The position numbers and the translations under genes are program-made. A stretch of 64,000 nt of DNA. Origin: Thiohalocapsa sp. ML1. GTDB lineage: Bacteria > Pseudomonadota > Gammaproteobacteria > Chromatiales > Chromatiaceae. The notes under the pieces are model-generated. The model did not search any database, was not told where the DNA came from, and saw only the letters and a program-made list of their open reading frames with translations. The stretch's first letter is position 1. The number at the start of each line of letters is the position of its first letter. Below are positions 31,019 through 39,797 of this stretch, one piece after another. The stretch covers positions 100,780-164,779 of the forward strand of contig NZ_JABX01000009.1 of the NCBI RefSeq assembly GCF_001469165.1, in the 5' to 3' direction.

Positions 31019-32113
31019 ATGCCAAGACCCTACAACTTCAGCGCCGGTCCGGCCATGCTGCCGGAGGCCGTCCTCGAGCGTGCCCGCGAGGAGATGCTCG
31101 ACTGGCATGGCAGCGGCATGTGCGTGGCGGAGATGAGCCATCGCGGCAAGGAGTTCATGTCCATTGCGCAGCAGGCGGAGGCGGACCTGCGCGAGCTACT
31201 CGCGGTGCCGGACGGCTACAAGGTGCTGTTTCTTCAGGGCGGCGCGTCGCTCCAGTTCGCGATGGCGCCGATGAACCTGCTGCGCGGCGCAAGCCCCGCG
31301 GAGCGCAAGGCGGACTATCTCAAGACCGGCAGTTGGTCCAAGAAGGCCATATCCGAGGCCAAGCGCTTCGGCAGCGTGCACATCGCCGCGAGCACCGAGC
31401 AGGACGGCACCTTCACGCGCGCACCGACGCAGCAGGAGCTTGACCTCTCCGCCGATGCCGCCTACCTGCACTACACGCCGAACGAGACCATCGAAGGCGT
31501 CGAGTTTCCGTACGTGCCGGAGGCCGCCGTGCCGCTGGTGGCGGACATGTCCTCCACCATCCTGTCACGCCCCATCGATGTGTCCCGGTTCGGGGTCATT
31601 TACGCCGGCGCGCAGAAGAACATCGGCCCGGCCGGGCTCGCGCTGGTCATCATCCGTGACGACCTCATGGGTCAGACCATCGACGGCACGCCGGTGCTGC
31701 TGGACTACAAGACCCACGCGGACAACGCGTCCATGTACAACACGCCGCCCACCTATGCCTGGTATCTGGCGGGGCTCGTGTTCCAATGGCTCAAGGACCT
31801 GGGCGGACTCGCGGGCATGGCCGAGATCAACCAGCGCAAGGCCGCCAAGCTCTACGCGGCCATCGACGGCTCCGATTTCTACGCCAACCCGGTGCAGCCG
31901 GACTGCCGCTCCTGGATGAACGTGCCCTTCACGCTCGCCGATGCGAGTCTGGACGACGCCTTCCTCGCCGGCGCCAAGCAGGCGGGCCTGTTGACGCTGA
32001 AGGGCCATCGATCGGTCGGCGGCATGCGCGCGAGCATCTACAATGCGATGCCGGAGGCGGGCGTCGACGCGCTGATCGCCTACATGGCCGAGTTCGAGCG
32101 GACCCGGGGCTGA
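31019..32113 (+). CDS. serC: Phosphoserine aminotransferase
   Basis: PLP enzyme (364 residues) making phosphoserine from phosphohydroxypyruvate; it also serves pyridoxine synthesis in many bacteria. YNFSAGPAMLPE is the family start. VLFLQGGASLQFAM is the phosphate-binding area. The PLP lysine is in YAGAQKNIGPAGLALVII. The ATG at 31019 with GGAG upstream is preferred to a TTG at 31001. serA lies downstream beyond a repeat-rich gap; the two catalyse successive steps. Confidence 0.95.
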   Translation: MPRPYNFSAGPAMLPEAVLERAREEMLDWHGSGMCVAEMSHRGKEFMSIAQQAEADLRELLAVPDGYKVLFLQGGASLQFAMAPMNLLRGASPAERKADYLKTGSWSKKAISEAKRFGSVHIAASTEQDGTFTRAPTQQELDLSADAAYLHYTPNETIEGVEFPYVPEAAVPLVADMSSTILSRPIDVSRFGVIYAGAQKNIGPAGLALVIIRDDLMGQTIDGTPVLLDYKTHADNASMYNTPPTYAWYLAGLVFQWLKDLGGLAGMAEINQRKAAKLYAAIDGSDFYANPVQPDCRSWMNVPFTLADASLDDAFLAGAKQAGLLTLKGHRSVGGMRASIYNAMPEAGVDALIAYMAEFERTRG

Positions 32114-32167
32114 CGGCGCAACCGCGGCCGCGGCTGGAACGGCAGTGCGGCAGCGCCGCCAAGACCG

Positions 32168-32192
32168 GGTGCCGAGGCAGAGCCTCGGCACC
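32168..32192. terminator. Possible hairpin terminator after serC
   Basis: An 11-base perfect stem, GGTGCCGAGGC with GCCTCGGCACC, closes a 3-base loop about 55 bp after the serC stop. No T-run follows, so intrinsic termination is uncertain. Confidence 0.45.
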
Positions 32193-32210
32193 AGCGCGCG
32201 GCCCTAGCCC

Positions 32211-32281
32211 CTAGATTGCTTGACGGCGCCGAATGCTTGCAGATGAGTCAAGTTTCACGACGACAAGGCGCTTGCAGGCAA
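32211..32281. repeat. Dispersed ~70-bp repeat, copy 2
   Basis: Near-identical to 14609-14680, beginning CTAGATTGCTTGACGGCGCC. As in copy 1 it runs into a GGGCCGA heptamer array, so the leader and the hairpin probably form one element. The rest of the 333-bp serC-serA gap (32114-32446) holds a hairpin at 32168 and CCCTAGC heptamers on both sides (about 32202 and 32408). No gene is visible. Confidence 0.85.
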
Positions 32282-32343
32282 AAGGGCCGAGGGCCGAGGG
32301 CCAAGGGAGCCCGCCTCGGCCCTCGGCCCTTGGCCCTTGGCCC
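32282..32343. repeat. Heptamer hairpin (GGGCCGA type), copy 6
   Basis: GGGCCGA, GGGCCGA and GGGCCAA units pair with a return arm of four TCGGCCC or TTGGCCC units across a short loop. It forms the 3' half of the repeat element starting at 32211. Confidence 0.8.
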
Positions 32344-32446
32344 AATGCGCCGACGAGCGGGCTGCGCAAGACGAGGCGCCGTGCCCTGGTCGGTCTGAGG
32401 CTCTGCCTCCCTAGCCCCTAGCCCCAGCAACCAGCTACTCACTGAA

Positions 32447-33637
32447 ATGTTCAAGATCCAAACCCTCAACAACATCTCCGTCGCCGGCCTGAACCGGCTG
32501 CCGCGGGACCGCTACGAGGTCGCCTCGGAGCTGGGGCACCCGGATGCGATCCTGGTGCGCTCGGCAAAGATGCACGACATGGCCCTGCCGGATACGGTCA
32601 AGGCCATCGGCCGCGCCGGAGCCGGCGTCAACAACATCCCGGTGGCGCAGATGAGCGAGCGCGGCATCGCCGTGTTCAACGCCCCCGGCGCCAACGCCAA
32701 CGCGGTGAAGGAGCTGGTGCTCGCGGGCATGCTGATCGCCGCGCGCAACATCGCGCAGGCGGCCAAGTTCGCGCGCGGCCTGGAGGGCGACGACGCCGCC
32801 ATCAACCAGGCGGTGGAGGCGGGCAAGAAGCAGTTCGTCGGCTTCGAGCTGCCGGGGCGCACGCTCGGTGTCGTCGGCCTGGGCGCCATCGGTGTGCTGG
32901 TCGCGAACGCCGCCCGGGCGCTCGGCATGAAGGTGATCGGCTTTGACCCGAGCATCACGGTGCGCGCGGCCTGGAAGCTCCAGGCCGATGTGGAGGCCGC
33001 GCTGTCGGTGGATGATCTGGTCGCGCGCTCGGACTTCATCACCTTTCACGTGCCGCTGACCGAACAGACCCGGCACATGATCAACGCCGAGCGCATCGCG
33101 ACCATGCGCGACGGCGCGGTGCTGCTGAACTTCTCGCGCAGCGGCATCATCGACGACGACGCCGCCGTGACGGCGCTCGATGCCGGCAAGCTCTACGCGT
33201 ACGTCTGCGACTTCCCGTCCCGGCTGCTGAAGGACCATCCGCGGGTAGTGACGTTGCCCCATCTCGGCGCCTCCACGCGCGAGGCGGAGGACAACTGCGC
33301 CGTCATGGTGGCGGACCAACTGCGCGCCTACCTTGAAGACGGCAACGTCACCAACTCCGTGAATTTTCCGGAGATCGTGCTGCCGCGCAACGGCGGTTTC
33401 CGCATGGCGGTTGTGAACCGCAACGTGCCGAACATGGTGGGCCAGATCTCCACCGACCTCGCCGCCGCAGGCCTCAATATTCTGGACATGCTGAACCGTT
33501 CCCGCGGCGAGCTGGCGGTCACGCTGATCGACGTCGAGCACCCATGCCCGGAAGAGACGGCCCGGCGCATCGCGGGCATCGACGGTGTCCTGTCCGTGCG
33601 CTGCCTCGGCAGCGCGGCAGGCACTCAGGCGGGCTGA
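32447..33637 (+). CDS. serA: D-3-phosphoglycerate dehydrogenase
   Basis: First enzyme of serine synthesis (396 residues), oxidising 3-phosphoglycerate with NAD. The nucleotide-binding motif is GLGAIGVLVANAARALGMK. The catalytic Arg is in NFSRSGIIDD and the His in LPHLGASTREAEDN. A C-terminal ACT domain (about residues 320-390) suggests serine feedback control. It is the short form without the intervening domain. Confidence 0.94.
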   Translation: MFKIQTLNNISVAGLNRLPRDRYEVASELGHPDAILVRSAKMHDMALPDTVKAIGRAGAGVNNIPVAQMSERGIAVFNAPGANANAVKELVLAGMLIAARNIAQAAKFARGLEGDDAAINQAVEAGKKQFVGFELPGRTLGVVGLGAIGVLVANAARALGMKVIGFDPSITVRAAWKLQADVEAALSVDDLVARSDFITFHVPLTEQTRHMINAERIATMRDGAVLLNFSRSGIIDDDAAVTALDAGKLYAYVCDFPSRLLKDHPRVVTLPHLGASTREAEDNCAVMVADQLRAYLEDGNVTNSVNFPEIVLPRNGGFRMAVVNRNVPNMVGQISTDLAAAGLNILDMLNRSRGELAVTLIDVEHPCPEETARRIAGIDGVLSVRCLGSAAGTQAG

Positions 33638-33659
33638 GGGGCGGACGAGAAGCGCAGCC

Positions 33660-34745
33660 ATGAGCGCCGACGACCGGCTCCGCCCCATGCGCGAGCGCAT
33701 CGACGCCGTCGATGCGGAGCTGCTGCGGCTCATCTCCGAGCGCGCCGAGTGCGCCCGCGAGGTGGCCAAGATCAAGCAGGCCGCGGGCCAAACGACCCAC
33801 TACTACCGCCCGGAGCGGGAGGCGGAGATCCTGCGCCGCATCAAGGCGCAGAACCCGGGGCCGCTGGATGACGAGGAGATCGCGCGGCTGTTCCGCGAGA
33901 TCATGTCCGCCTGTCTCGCGCTGGAGCGCCCGCTCTTCGTGGGGTATCTCGGCCCCGAGGGCACCTTCACCCAGGCGGCGGCGCTGAAGCACTTCGGTCA
34001 TTCGGTGCGTACGCAGCCCTTCGCGACCATCGGCGATATTTTCCGCGAGGTGGAGGCCGGCTCCTGCGATTTCGGCGTCGTGCCGGTGGAGAACAGCACC
34101 GAGGGCGTCGTCAACCACACGCTGGACATGTTCGCGCGCTCGCCGCTCTTGATCGCCGGCGAGGTGATGCTGCGCATCCATCATCATCTCTTGAGCCGAG
34201 CGACGGAGATCGGCGCCATCCGCAAGGTCTATTCGCATCAGCAGTCGCTCGCCCAGTGCCGCGGCTGGCTGGATCGGCACCTGCCGGCCGCGGAGCGCGT
34301 CGCCGTCGGTAGCAATGCCGAGGCGGCTAAGCTCGCCTCCCGCGCCGGCGACTGCGCCGCGGTGGCCGGCGAGGCCGCCGCCGAGCTCTATGAGCTGCGG
34401 AGCCTCGCGCAGCGCATCGAGGACGAGCCGGGCAATACCACGCGCTTTCTGATCATCGGCCGCGAGGACGCCCCGCCGAGTGGCCGCGACAAGACCAGCC
34501 TGCTGCTCTCCTGCCGCAACGAGGCCGGCGGGCTGCACCGGCTGTTGACGCCGTTCGCGGACAAGGGCATCAGCATGACCCGCATCGAGTCGCGCCCCTC
34601 GCGCCAGGGCGTGTGGGACTATGTCTTCTTCGTCGACGTCTGCGGCCACCGCAGCGACCCGGAGGTCGCCAATGCGCTGGTCGAGATCAAGTCCGCCGCG
34701 AATCTGTGCAAGGTGCTGGGGTCTTATCCGGAGGCGGTGTTGTGA
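33660..34745 (+). CDS. pheA: Bifunctional chorismate mutase/prephenate dehydratase (P-protein)
   Basis: Two consecutive steps toward phenylalanine (361 residues). The chorismate mutase domain spans about residues 1-90 (RERIDAVDAELLRLISERAE). The dehydratase domain begins VGYLGPEGTFTQAAAL and contains PVENSTEGVVNHTLD and the catalytic TTRFLIIG. The ACT domain carries the ESRP motif (RIESRPSRQGVWDY), which binds phenylalanine. The ATG at 33660 lies 22 bp after serA. hisC and tyrA follow on the same strand. Confidence 0.94.
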   Translation: MSADDRLRPMRERIDAVDAELLRLISERAECAREVAKIKQAAGQTTHYYRPEREAEILRRIKAQNPGPLDDEEIARLFREIMSACLALERPLFVGYLGPEGTFTQAAALKHFGHSVRTQPFATIGDIFREVEAGSCDFGVVPVENSTEGVVNHTLDMFARSPLLIAGEVMLRIHHHLLSRATEIGAIRKVYSHQQSLAQCRGWLDRHLPAAERVAVGSNAEAAKLASRAGDCAAVAGEAAAELYELRSLAQRIEDEPGNTTRFLIIGREDAPPSGRDKTSLLLSCRNEAGGLHRLLTPFADKGISMTRIESRPSRQGVWDYVFFVDVCGHRSDPEVANALVEIKSAANLCKVLGSYPEAVL

Positions 34746-34749
34746 AGGA

Positions 34750-35002
34750 GAGTACGGAGTACGGAGTACGGAGTACGGGGGCGGTCGGCGCGCGCTTGGC
34801 TGTTCACGCCCCACACAGTCGTACCGAGAGTACGGGGTACGGAGTACGAAGTACGGGGGCGGTCGGCGCGCGCTTGGCTGTTCGCGTCCCACACAGTCGT
34901 ACTCCGGGGTGAGCGCCGTGCTTCGCGTTCGGCACCCCCGTACTCCGTACTCCGTACTTCGTACTTCGTACTTCGTACTTGACTCCGTACTTCGTACTCG
35001 CC
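34750..35002. repeat. Opposed heptamer arrays (GAGTACG / CGTACTC) between pheA and hisC
   Basis: Two direct copies of an approximately 80-bp unit (starting about 34750 and 34828) each begin with GAGTACG heptamers and continue CGGTCGGCGCGCGCTTGGCT. From about 34936 the complementary array runs the other way (CGTACTC, then CGTACTT units, about eight). The arms are perfectly able to pair, with a loop of up to 180 bases. The whole pheA-hisC gap is this structure, so the gap holds no gene. Confidence 0.85.
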
Positions 35003-35009
35003 CATAACC

Positions 35010-36131
35010 ATGGCCAACGCCGATCACCCGTTTCTCCACCTCGCCGCCCCGCAGATCGCCGGGCTGACGCCGTATATCCCGGGCAAGCCTGTGTCGGAGC
35101 TGGAGCGGGAGCTCGGCATCCGCGATGCGGTGAAGCTCGCGTCGAACGAGAACCCGCTCGGCTGCGGGGAGGCGGCGCGGGCGGCCTATCTGGCCGCCGC
35201 GGCCGAGTTGGCGCGCTATCCGGACGGCGGCGCCTTTGCGCTGCGCGGCGCCATCGCCGAGCACCATGGCGTTGATGCCGCGCAGGTCACCGTCGGCAAC
35301 GGTTCCAACGACGTGTTGGATCTGGTGGCGCGGACCTTTCTCGGGCCGGGCCTGGATTCGGTGTTTTCCGAGCACGCCTTCGCTGTCTATCCCATTGCGA
35401 CACAGGCCGTCGGGGCCACCGCGCGGGTCGCCCCGGCGCGGGACTACGGCCACGACCTGGACGCCATGGCCGCGCTGGTCAGCGCGCGCACGCGGGTGGT
35501 CTGGATCGCGAACCCGAACAACCCCACCGGCACCTGGGTCGCCGCGGAGCCGCTACGTGCCTTCATCGCCGCGCTGCCGGCGCACGTGATCGCCGTCGTC
35601 GATGAGGCCTACTTTGAGTATGTCGAGGCGCCGGACTACCCCGACGCTGGCGCCTGGCTCGCGGACTGCCCGAACCTCATCGTCACCCGCACCTTCGCGA
35701 AGGTGCACGGGCTCGCGGCGTTGCGGGTCGGCTACGGGCTGAGCCATCCGGCCGTCGCCGAGCTGCTGAACCGCGTCCGCGCGCCTTTCAACGTCAACGC
35801 ACCGGCGCAGGCCGCGGCGGTTGCGGCGCTAGGCGATGCGGAGCACGTGGCGCGCTCCGTCGCACACAACCGCACCGAGCGGGCGCGGCTGGCGGCGGGG
35901 CTCGCCGAGCTAGGGCTCGACGTGATTCCGTCCGTCTGCAACTTCGTCACCGTGGACCTAGGCCGGCCGGTGGGGTTCGTGGATCAGGCGCTGCTGCGCC
36001 GGGGCGTCATCTGCCGGCCCGTCGCGAACTACGGATTGCCGAATCACCTGCGCATCAGTGTCGGCTTGGCGCACGAGAACGATCGCCTGCTGGCCGCGCT
36101 GGCCGCGGTGCTCGCGGAGCCGGCCGCATGA
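35010..36131 (+). CDS. hisC: Histidinol-phosphate/aromatic aminotransferase
   Basis: PLP aminotransferase of the HisC type (373 residues). KLASNENPLGCGEAA is the family start; ANPNNPTGTW and VDEAYFEY hold the cofactor Asn and Asp; the PLP Lys is in TRTFAKVHGLAALRVGYG. Its place between pheA and tyrA suggests that it also aminates aromatic precursors. The stop overlaps the tyrA ATG by four bases. Confidence 0.93.
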   Translation: MANADHPFLHLAAPQIAGLTPYIPGKPVSELERELGIRDAVKLASNENPLGCGEAARAAYLAAAAELARYPDGGAFALRGAIAEHHGVDAAQVTVGNGSNDVLDLVARTFLGPGLDSVFSEHAFAVYPIATQAVGATARVAPARDYGHDLDAMAALVSARTRVVWIANPNNPTGTWVAAEPLRAFIAALPAHVIAVVDEAYFEYVEAPDYPDAGAWLADCPNLIVTRTFAKVHGLAALRVGYGLSHPAVAELLNRVRAPFNVNAPAQAAAVAALGDAEHVARSVAHNRTERARLAAGLAELGLDVIPSVCNFVTVDLGRPVGFVDQALLRRGVICRPVANYGLPNHLRISVGLAHENDRLLAALAAVLAEPAA

Positions 36132-37027
36132 TCGAGCGGCTCGCCATCATCGGCGTCGGGCTCATCGGCGGCTCGCTGGCCCGGGCGCTGCGCGGCGCCG
36201 GCTGCGTCGGCGAGATCATCGGCTGCGGGCGCTCGGCAGAGAACTTGGAGCTGGCGTTCGATCTCGGCGTCATCGACGGCTGCACGCGGGACCCTGCCGT
36301 CGCCGTGGAGGGCGCGGACATGGTGTTCATCGCCGTGCCGCTCGGGGCCATGCGCGGCGTCTTCGAGCGCATCCACGGCAGCCTGCGCGAGGACGCCGTC
36401 ATCACCGACGGCGGCAGCGTCAAAGGCAGCGTGGTCGCCGACGCGGCGGCGGCCTTCGGCCGGGTGCCGGCGCGGCTCGTGCCCGGGCATCCCATCGCCG
36501 GCACCGAGCACAGCGGTGTCGCCGCGTCCTTCCCGGAGCTGTATCACAACCGCCGCGTCATCCTGACGCCGCTGCCGCAGACCGACAGCGATGCCGTGGA
36601 CAAGGTCCGCGCCATGTGGCAAGCCGCGGGTGCCGAGGTGACGGAGATGGACGTCGCGCATCACGACGCGGTGCTCGCGGCGACTAGCCACCTGCCACAC
36701 ATGCTCGCCTTTGGGCTTGTGGACCTGCTCGCGCGGCAGCAGGACAATGCCGAGATCTTCCGCTACGCCGCCGGCGGCTTTCGCGATTTCACCCGCATCG
36801 CCTCCAGCAGCCCGGTCATGTGGCGGGACATCTGCATTGCGAACGCGGAGGCTTTGAGCGCGATGCTCGCGCGTTTCGGTGAGGAAATGACGGACCTCGC
36901 CGATACCATCCGCCGCGGCGATGACGCGCACCTGCTGGAGATCTTCACCCGAGCCAAGGCCGCGCGGGACGCGTACGTGGACGGCGTCCAGGGCACCACC
37001 GGCAGCGTGCGGAACGAGCGATCTTAG
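36128..37027 (+). CDS. tyrA: Prephenate (or arogenate) dehydrogenase
   Basis: NAD(P)-dependent dehydrogenase toward tyrosine (299 residues). LAIIGVGLIGGSLARAL is the nucleotide-binding loop, GHPIAGTEHSGV holds the catalytic His, and HHDAVLAATSHLPHMLAF follows. No chorismate mutase or ACT domain is fused. In many relatives aroA, cmk and rpsA come next; here the run ends and the accessory zone begins. Confidence 0.93.
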   Translation: MIERLAIIGVGLIGGSLARALRGAGCVGEIIGCGRSAENLELAFDLGVIDGCTRDPAVAVEGADMVFIAVPLGAMRGVFERIHGSLREDAVITDGGSVKGSVVADAAAAFGRVPARLVPGHPIAGTEHSGVAASFPELYHNRRVILTPLPQTDSDAVDKVRAMWQAAGAEVTEMDVAHHDAVLAATSHLPHMLAFGLVDLLARQQDNAEIFRYAAGGFRDFTRIASSSPVMWRDICIANAEALSAMLARFGEEMTDLADTIRRGDDAHLLEIFTRAKAARDAYVDGVQGTTGSVRNERS

Positions 37028-37050
37028 CGAAGCGTCGACTCAGACCTACG

Positions 37051-37109
37051 CCGAGGGCCGAGGGCCAAGGGCGGAGGAGGGCTCCCTCGGCCCTCGGCCC
37101 TTGCCCAAG
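37051..37109. repeat. Heptamer hairpin (GGGCCGA type), copy 7
   Basis: CCGAGGGCCGAGGGCCAAGG leads through a short loop to CCCTCGGCCCTCGGCCCTTG. It separates the converging tyrA and the reverse-strand small membrane protein, consistent with bidirectional termination. Confidence 0.8.
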
Positions 37110-37117
37110 GCCTGCCC

Positions 37118-37339
37118 TCAGTGCCGGCAGCCATCCAAACGCTGTTCGGCGCCCGGCAACAGCGCGTCGATGAAGGCCGCGGTCAGCACGGCTGCGCCGG
37201 CCAGCACCAAGAGCAGCGCGAGCTGCGTGAAGGCCATCGTGAGCGGGGCCGCCACCGCGAAGAGCCCCATCAGAAGGCCGCTTGCGAGCAGCAGGGCCGA
37301 GACCAGAACCGCGGCGCGCATCGTTTGACAGTTGAACAT
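37118..37339 (-). CDS. Small membrane protein, unknown function
   Basis: Protein of 73 residues with two strong hydrophobic segments (AVLVSALLLASGLLMGLFAV and LALLLVLAGAAVLTAAFI). The ATG at 37339 has GAGGAG at good spacing upstream, which favours it over one eight codons earlier. No family is recognised. Confidence 0.55.
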   Translation of the reverse strand: MFNCQTMRAAVLVSALLLASGLLMGLFAVAAPLTMAFTQLALLLVLAGAAVLTAAFIDALLPGAEQRLDGCRH

Positions 37340-38242
37340 CGTCGTCTCCTCGTGCGTGAGCATTTAAGTAAATGCTAATAGTCATTTCCCTAATTGTCCA
37401 TGACGAATGTCCTGACTTTCGACGGCTTTCGCCGACAGTGGTCCGGTCAATCGAGCGCGAGCGCGGCGAGCCCGGTGCCATCGCCGGGGCTCAGGTTCTG
37501 CGCCGCGAACACATGGTCGGGTTCCGCGCCGGCCGGCATTCAGCCCGTGTCGGTGACGAGGACGGCCTGCGGGGCCGGGTCGAAGCGGCGGAGTCGCTGC
37601 GGGCGTGCGCACGGCACCGAGCCGGATCTGCCGCTGGTCATCGAGCGGCAGAGTGGACGGGCGCTCGCGCCTGCGGACCTGTTCCGGCTCGGCGTCACAT
37701 GGCCGCCTGCCCGATCGCAGTTCGCGGCCTTGGCTGCGGTTGCATGCTTCGGACGCCGCGGAAGCCTGCTCCGGGTCGGTGAGGGCCAAGTCCGGAGGCG
37801 AGGGTGCTTGAGATGCTGCGCGGGCGGTCAGCTGCGCCCTAAGGTCGCGAAGCGAACGGTGGGTCCGGTCATCGAGACCGAGGTTGAGCCCTACGCGGGC
37901 TAGACGCGGGATTGACGTGCACGCACTGCTGGCCCGCCGCTGAACGAGAGCTCGGACGGAGCGGACGGACATGGCCGAGCGCCCAAAGTCTGCTCCGGGA
38001 CGGCGATGGGCCGCAGTGCTCAAGCCCCGGCGTCCGCAGAGGACAGCGGTGCAGCATCCGGGAGCCGTAGGCAGCGCCGCAGTCCGTCCCAAAGCCGACG
38101 TAAGCGTCGCCTGCGCCTAGAAGCCGCAAGCCCAAGTTCCGGCACATCCAGTCCCGTACGAAATAAGGGCCGATCGTGGACGGCGCACTGCGCATTGTGG
38201 CGAGCATGGCGCGATCGTACTCGCACCTATGGTCCCGGATGA
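37340..38242. other. About 900 bp without an intact gene
   Basis: GC-rich sequence with several short open frames on both strands; none shows a recognisable family or codon pattern. It holds a relic resembling a HigA C-terminus (37835-37903). It also has a motif at about 38033-38095 (GTCCGCAGAGGA followed by GCGCCGCAGTCCG) that recurs at 39180-39240 and in weaker form at 40284-40345. A second shared motif, CGGGTCGGTGAGGG, lies near 37776. It reads as debris of TA-type genes and their flanks. Confidence 0.6.
37835..37903 (+). pseudogene. HigA-type antitoxin relic (C-terminal 22 codons)
   Basis: The frame ends KVAKRTVGPVIETEVEPYAG and then a stop. The intact HigA at 39798 ends EVASRTVGQTIAAEVKPFAA and then a stop. 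The similarity continues for about 20 bases past the stop codon (GGGCTAGACGCG against AGCCTAGACGCG). Upstream sequence does not align, so only the tail survives. Confidence 0.4.
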
Positions 38243-38713
38243 TTACTCGGCTGCCAGGCGGCGTAGTTTCTCCACCAGCGTCGGGTGATAGAAAATTCCG
38301 TTCGCCTGCATCTGCGTGACCGCGGCGTGAAACGAAGGGATCAATCCACGTTCCTTCGCCATCAGCAATACGCCGAGCGTCCCAACCACCTTCAGCCCAA
38401 GCAATTCCGCCATGTTGCGACCGATACGCTCGTCGATTATCACTCGGTCTGCACCGAGCTGCTTGGCCATGGTCAGCGTATCTCGCTCGCCCCGGTCCAG
38501 GCTCAGCAGCAGTCCCGGAAGTGCAGCCTCGCTGGCGACAACGACCCTGACCCAGGGCAACGACGGCAGATCAGGTACCGCGACCGGGCCGCCAGCAGCA
38601 CATTCGCCGACCACCGCCTCCACGACATGCACGACGCTGAACAGGCGCGCGAGCAGATCGAGTCGTCCGATCCCCGAGAGTGCGATCAGCGGGGTGGTAT
38701 TGCAGAAGATCAC
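38243..38713 (-). CDS. PIN-like toxin, DUF3368 family
   Basis: Probable ribonuclease toxin of a type II TA pair (156 residues). The start IFCNTTPLIALSGIGRLDLL has the first acidic/polar PIN position replaced by Asn, as is usual in DUF3368. DRGERDTLTMAKQLGADRVI, IIDERIGRNMAELLGL and TLGVLLMAKERGLI are family features. Its ATG overlaps the end of the UPF0175 gene (ATGA). It is therefore translated after its antitoxin. Confidence 0.8.
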   Translation of the reverse strand: MIFCNTTPLIALSGIGRLDLLARLFSVVHVVEAVVGECAAGGPVAVPDLPSLPWVRVVVASEAALPGLLLSLDRGERDTLTMAKQLGADRVIIDERIGRNMAELLGLKVVGTLGVLLMAKERGLIPSFHAAVTQMQANGIFYHPTLVEKLRRLAAE

Positions 38714-38976
38714 GACGAATCATCCAACAGCGATGTTTCCCGCGCCAAGTCATCGGCGCTGTCTTCCAACAGCACAGCTCCGGCCTCCATCGCCCGCAGC
38801 AGGAATGTGACGCGGGAAATTCCGAGCCAGGTCGCGGCCGTGCCCGATGACAGCCGACCCTGTCGAAACAGCGCAATGGCCGTTTCCTCCTTCATAAGGT
38901 CACCGAGTCCCTCGGCATTCATATGCAGACTGAGCAGGATCTCGGCGGGACAATCGATCGCGACGGTCTGATTCAT
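38710..38976 (-). CDS. UPF0175-family antitoxin
   Basis: Small DNA-binding-type antitoxin of 88 residues paired with the PIN-like gene. MKEETAIALFRQGRLSSGTA and AATWLGISRVTFLLRAMEAG form the helix-turn-helix characteristic of UPF0175. It is first in a two-gene operon, and such antitoxins usually repress their own promoter. Confidence 0.8.
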   Translation of the reverse strand: MNQTVAIDCPAEILLSLHMNAEGLGDLMKEETAIALFRQGRLSSGTAATWLGISRVTFLLRAMEAGAVLLEDSADDLARETSLLDDSS

Positions 38977-39475
38977 TGCGGCTCCGGTCAGTCAAGGTTG
39001 GGCAAGGCGTAGTTGGCCCCAGAGGGGAGGTTAGCGAGGGCAGCATAGGCCGTCAACGCGCAGCGGCGGGGCTGACCGCCGGCTCGCGGAGCTTGCGAGG
39101 GGTGCAAGCGCGCGCGTTCGTGGTTGCTGTGGCGAGCTGCTGCGGGTCGGTGAGGGGCGACGGGGACTAAGCCGGGCAGTGTCCGCAGAGGAGGGCACTT
39201 CAGACGCAACGCCGGCCGTCGGCCGCGCCGCAGTCCGGCCATAAGCGGACGGTCCGCTGCGGGCTTCGGCGGGTTTGGCGAGGGAGGGACGGCTTCGCGC
39301 CCTCAGGGACACCTCCGTTTCCGGAGGCATTCACGCGCTCGGGGCTACGGCAGCGACTCGCCGTGCGCTCCGATGGCAACCGCACACCACAGCGAGCGTC
39401 CTGCAACTGTCTGCCGACGCTGATGGGCGTTACGAATAGCTGTACGCAAGACGTCACACGTACTATCCTCGGGAA
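38977..39475. other. About 500 bp without a gene
   Basis: GC-rich spacer between the divergent PIN/UPF0175 and HigBA modules. It holds the two motifs shared with the spacer at 37.7-38.1 kb: CGGGTCGGTGAGGG at about 39146, and GTCCGCAGAGGA with GCGCCGCAGTCCGG at about 39180-39238. A small hairpin CCTCCGTTTCCGGAGG is at about 39312. Promoters of both modules must lie here. No coding frame is convincing. Confidence 0.6.
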
Positions 39476-39757
39476 GTGATCAAGAGCTTCGCTGACAAGA
39501 CAACCGCTGCCCTGTTCTTGGGTCGTCGGGTGCGCCGCGTTCCGCCGGAGATCCATCGCCGCGCCTACGCCAAGCTCCAAGCGCTGGATGCGGCGGACAC
39601 ACTCGACTTCCTGCGCGTGCCACCTTCGAATCGGCTGGAGCATCTACGCGGAGACCGTCAGGGCCAGTGGAGCATTCGCATCAATGATCAATGGCGCATC
39701 TGCTTTCGTTGGGAAGCGCCCGATGCCCATGAGGTCGAGGTGACGGACTACCACTGA
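39476..39757 (+). CDS. higB: HigB/RelE-like mRNA interferase toxin
   Basis: Toxin of 93 residues that cleaves mRNA on the ribosome. IKSFADKTTAALFLGRRVRR is the HigB start, and NRLEHLRGDRQGQWSIRIND followed by QWRICFRW and DYH at the end are family hallmarks. A GTG start at 39476 is used. Toxin-before-antitoxin order is typical of higBA. It lies 40 bp before higA. Confidence 0.88.
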   Translation: MIKSFADKTTAALFLGRRVRRVPPEIHRRAYAKLQALDAADTLDFLRVPPSNRLEHLRGDRQGQWSIRINDQWRICFRWEAPDAHEVEVTDYH

Positions 39758-39797
39758 GGCCGGCGTCTCCCCAAATGTCTACGGCATCGAACAAGCT

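Noticed and set aside
37394..37903. Open frame of 169 codons on the plus strand.
   Set aside because: No recognisable family; codon use is arginine- and serine-rich like shadow frames. Only its last 22 codons resemble a known protein (HigA tail).
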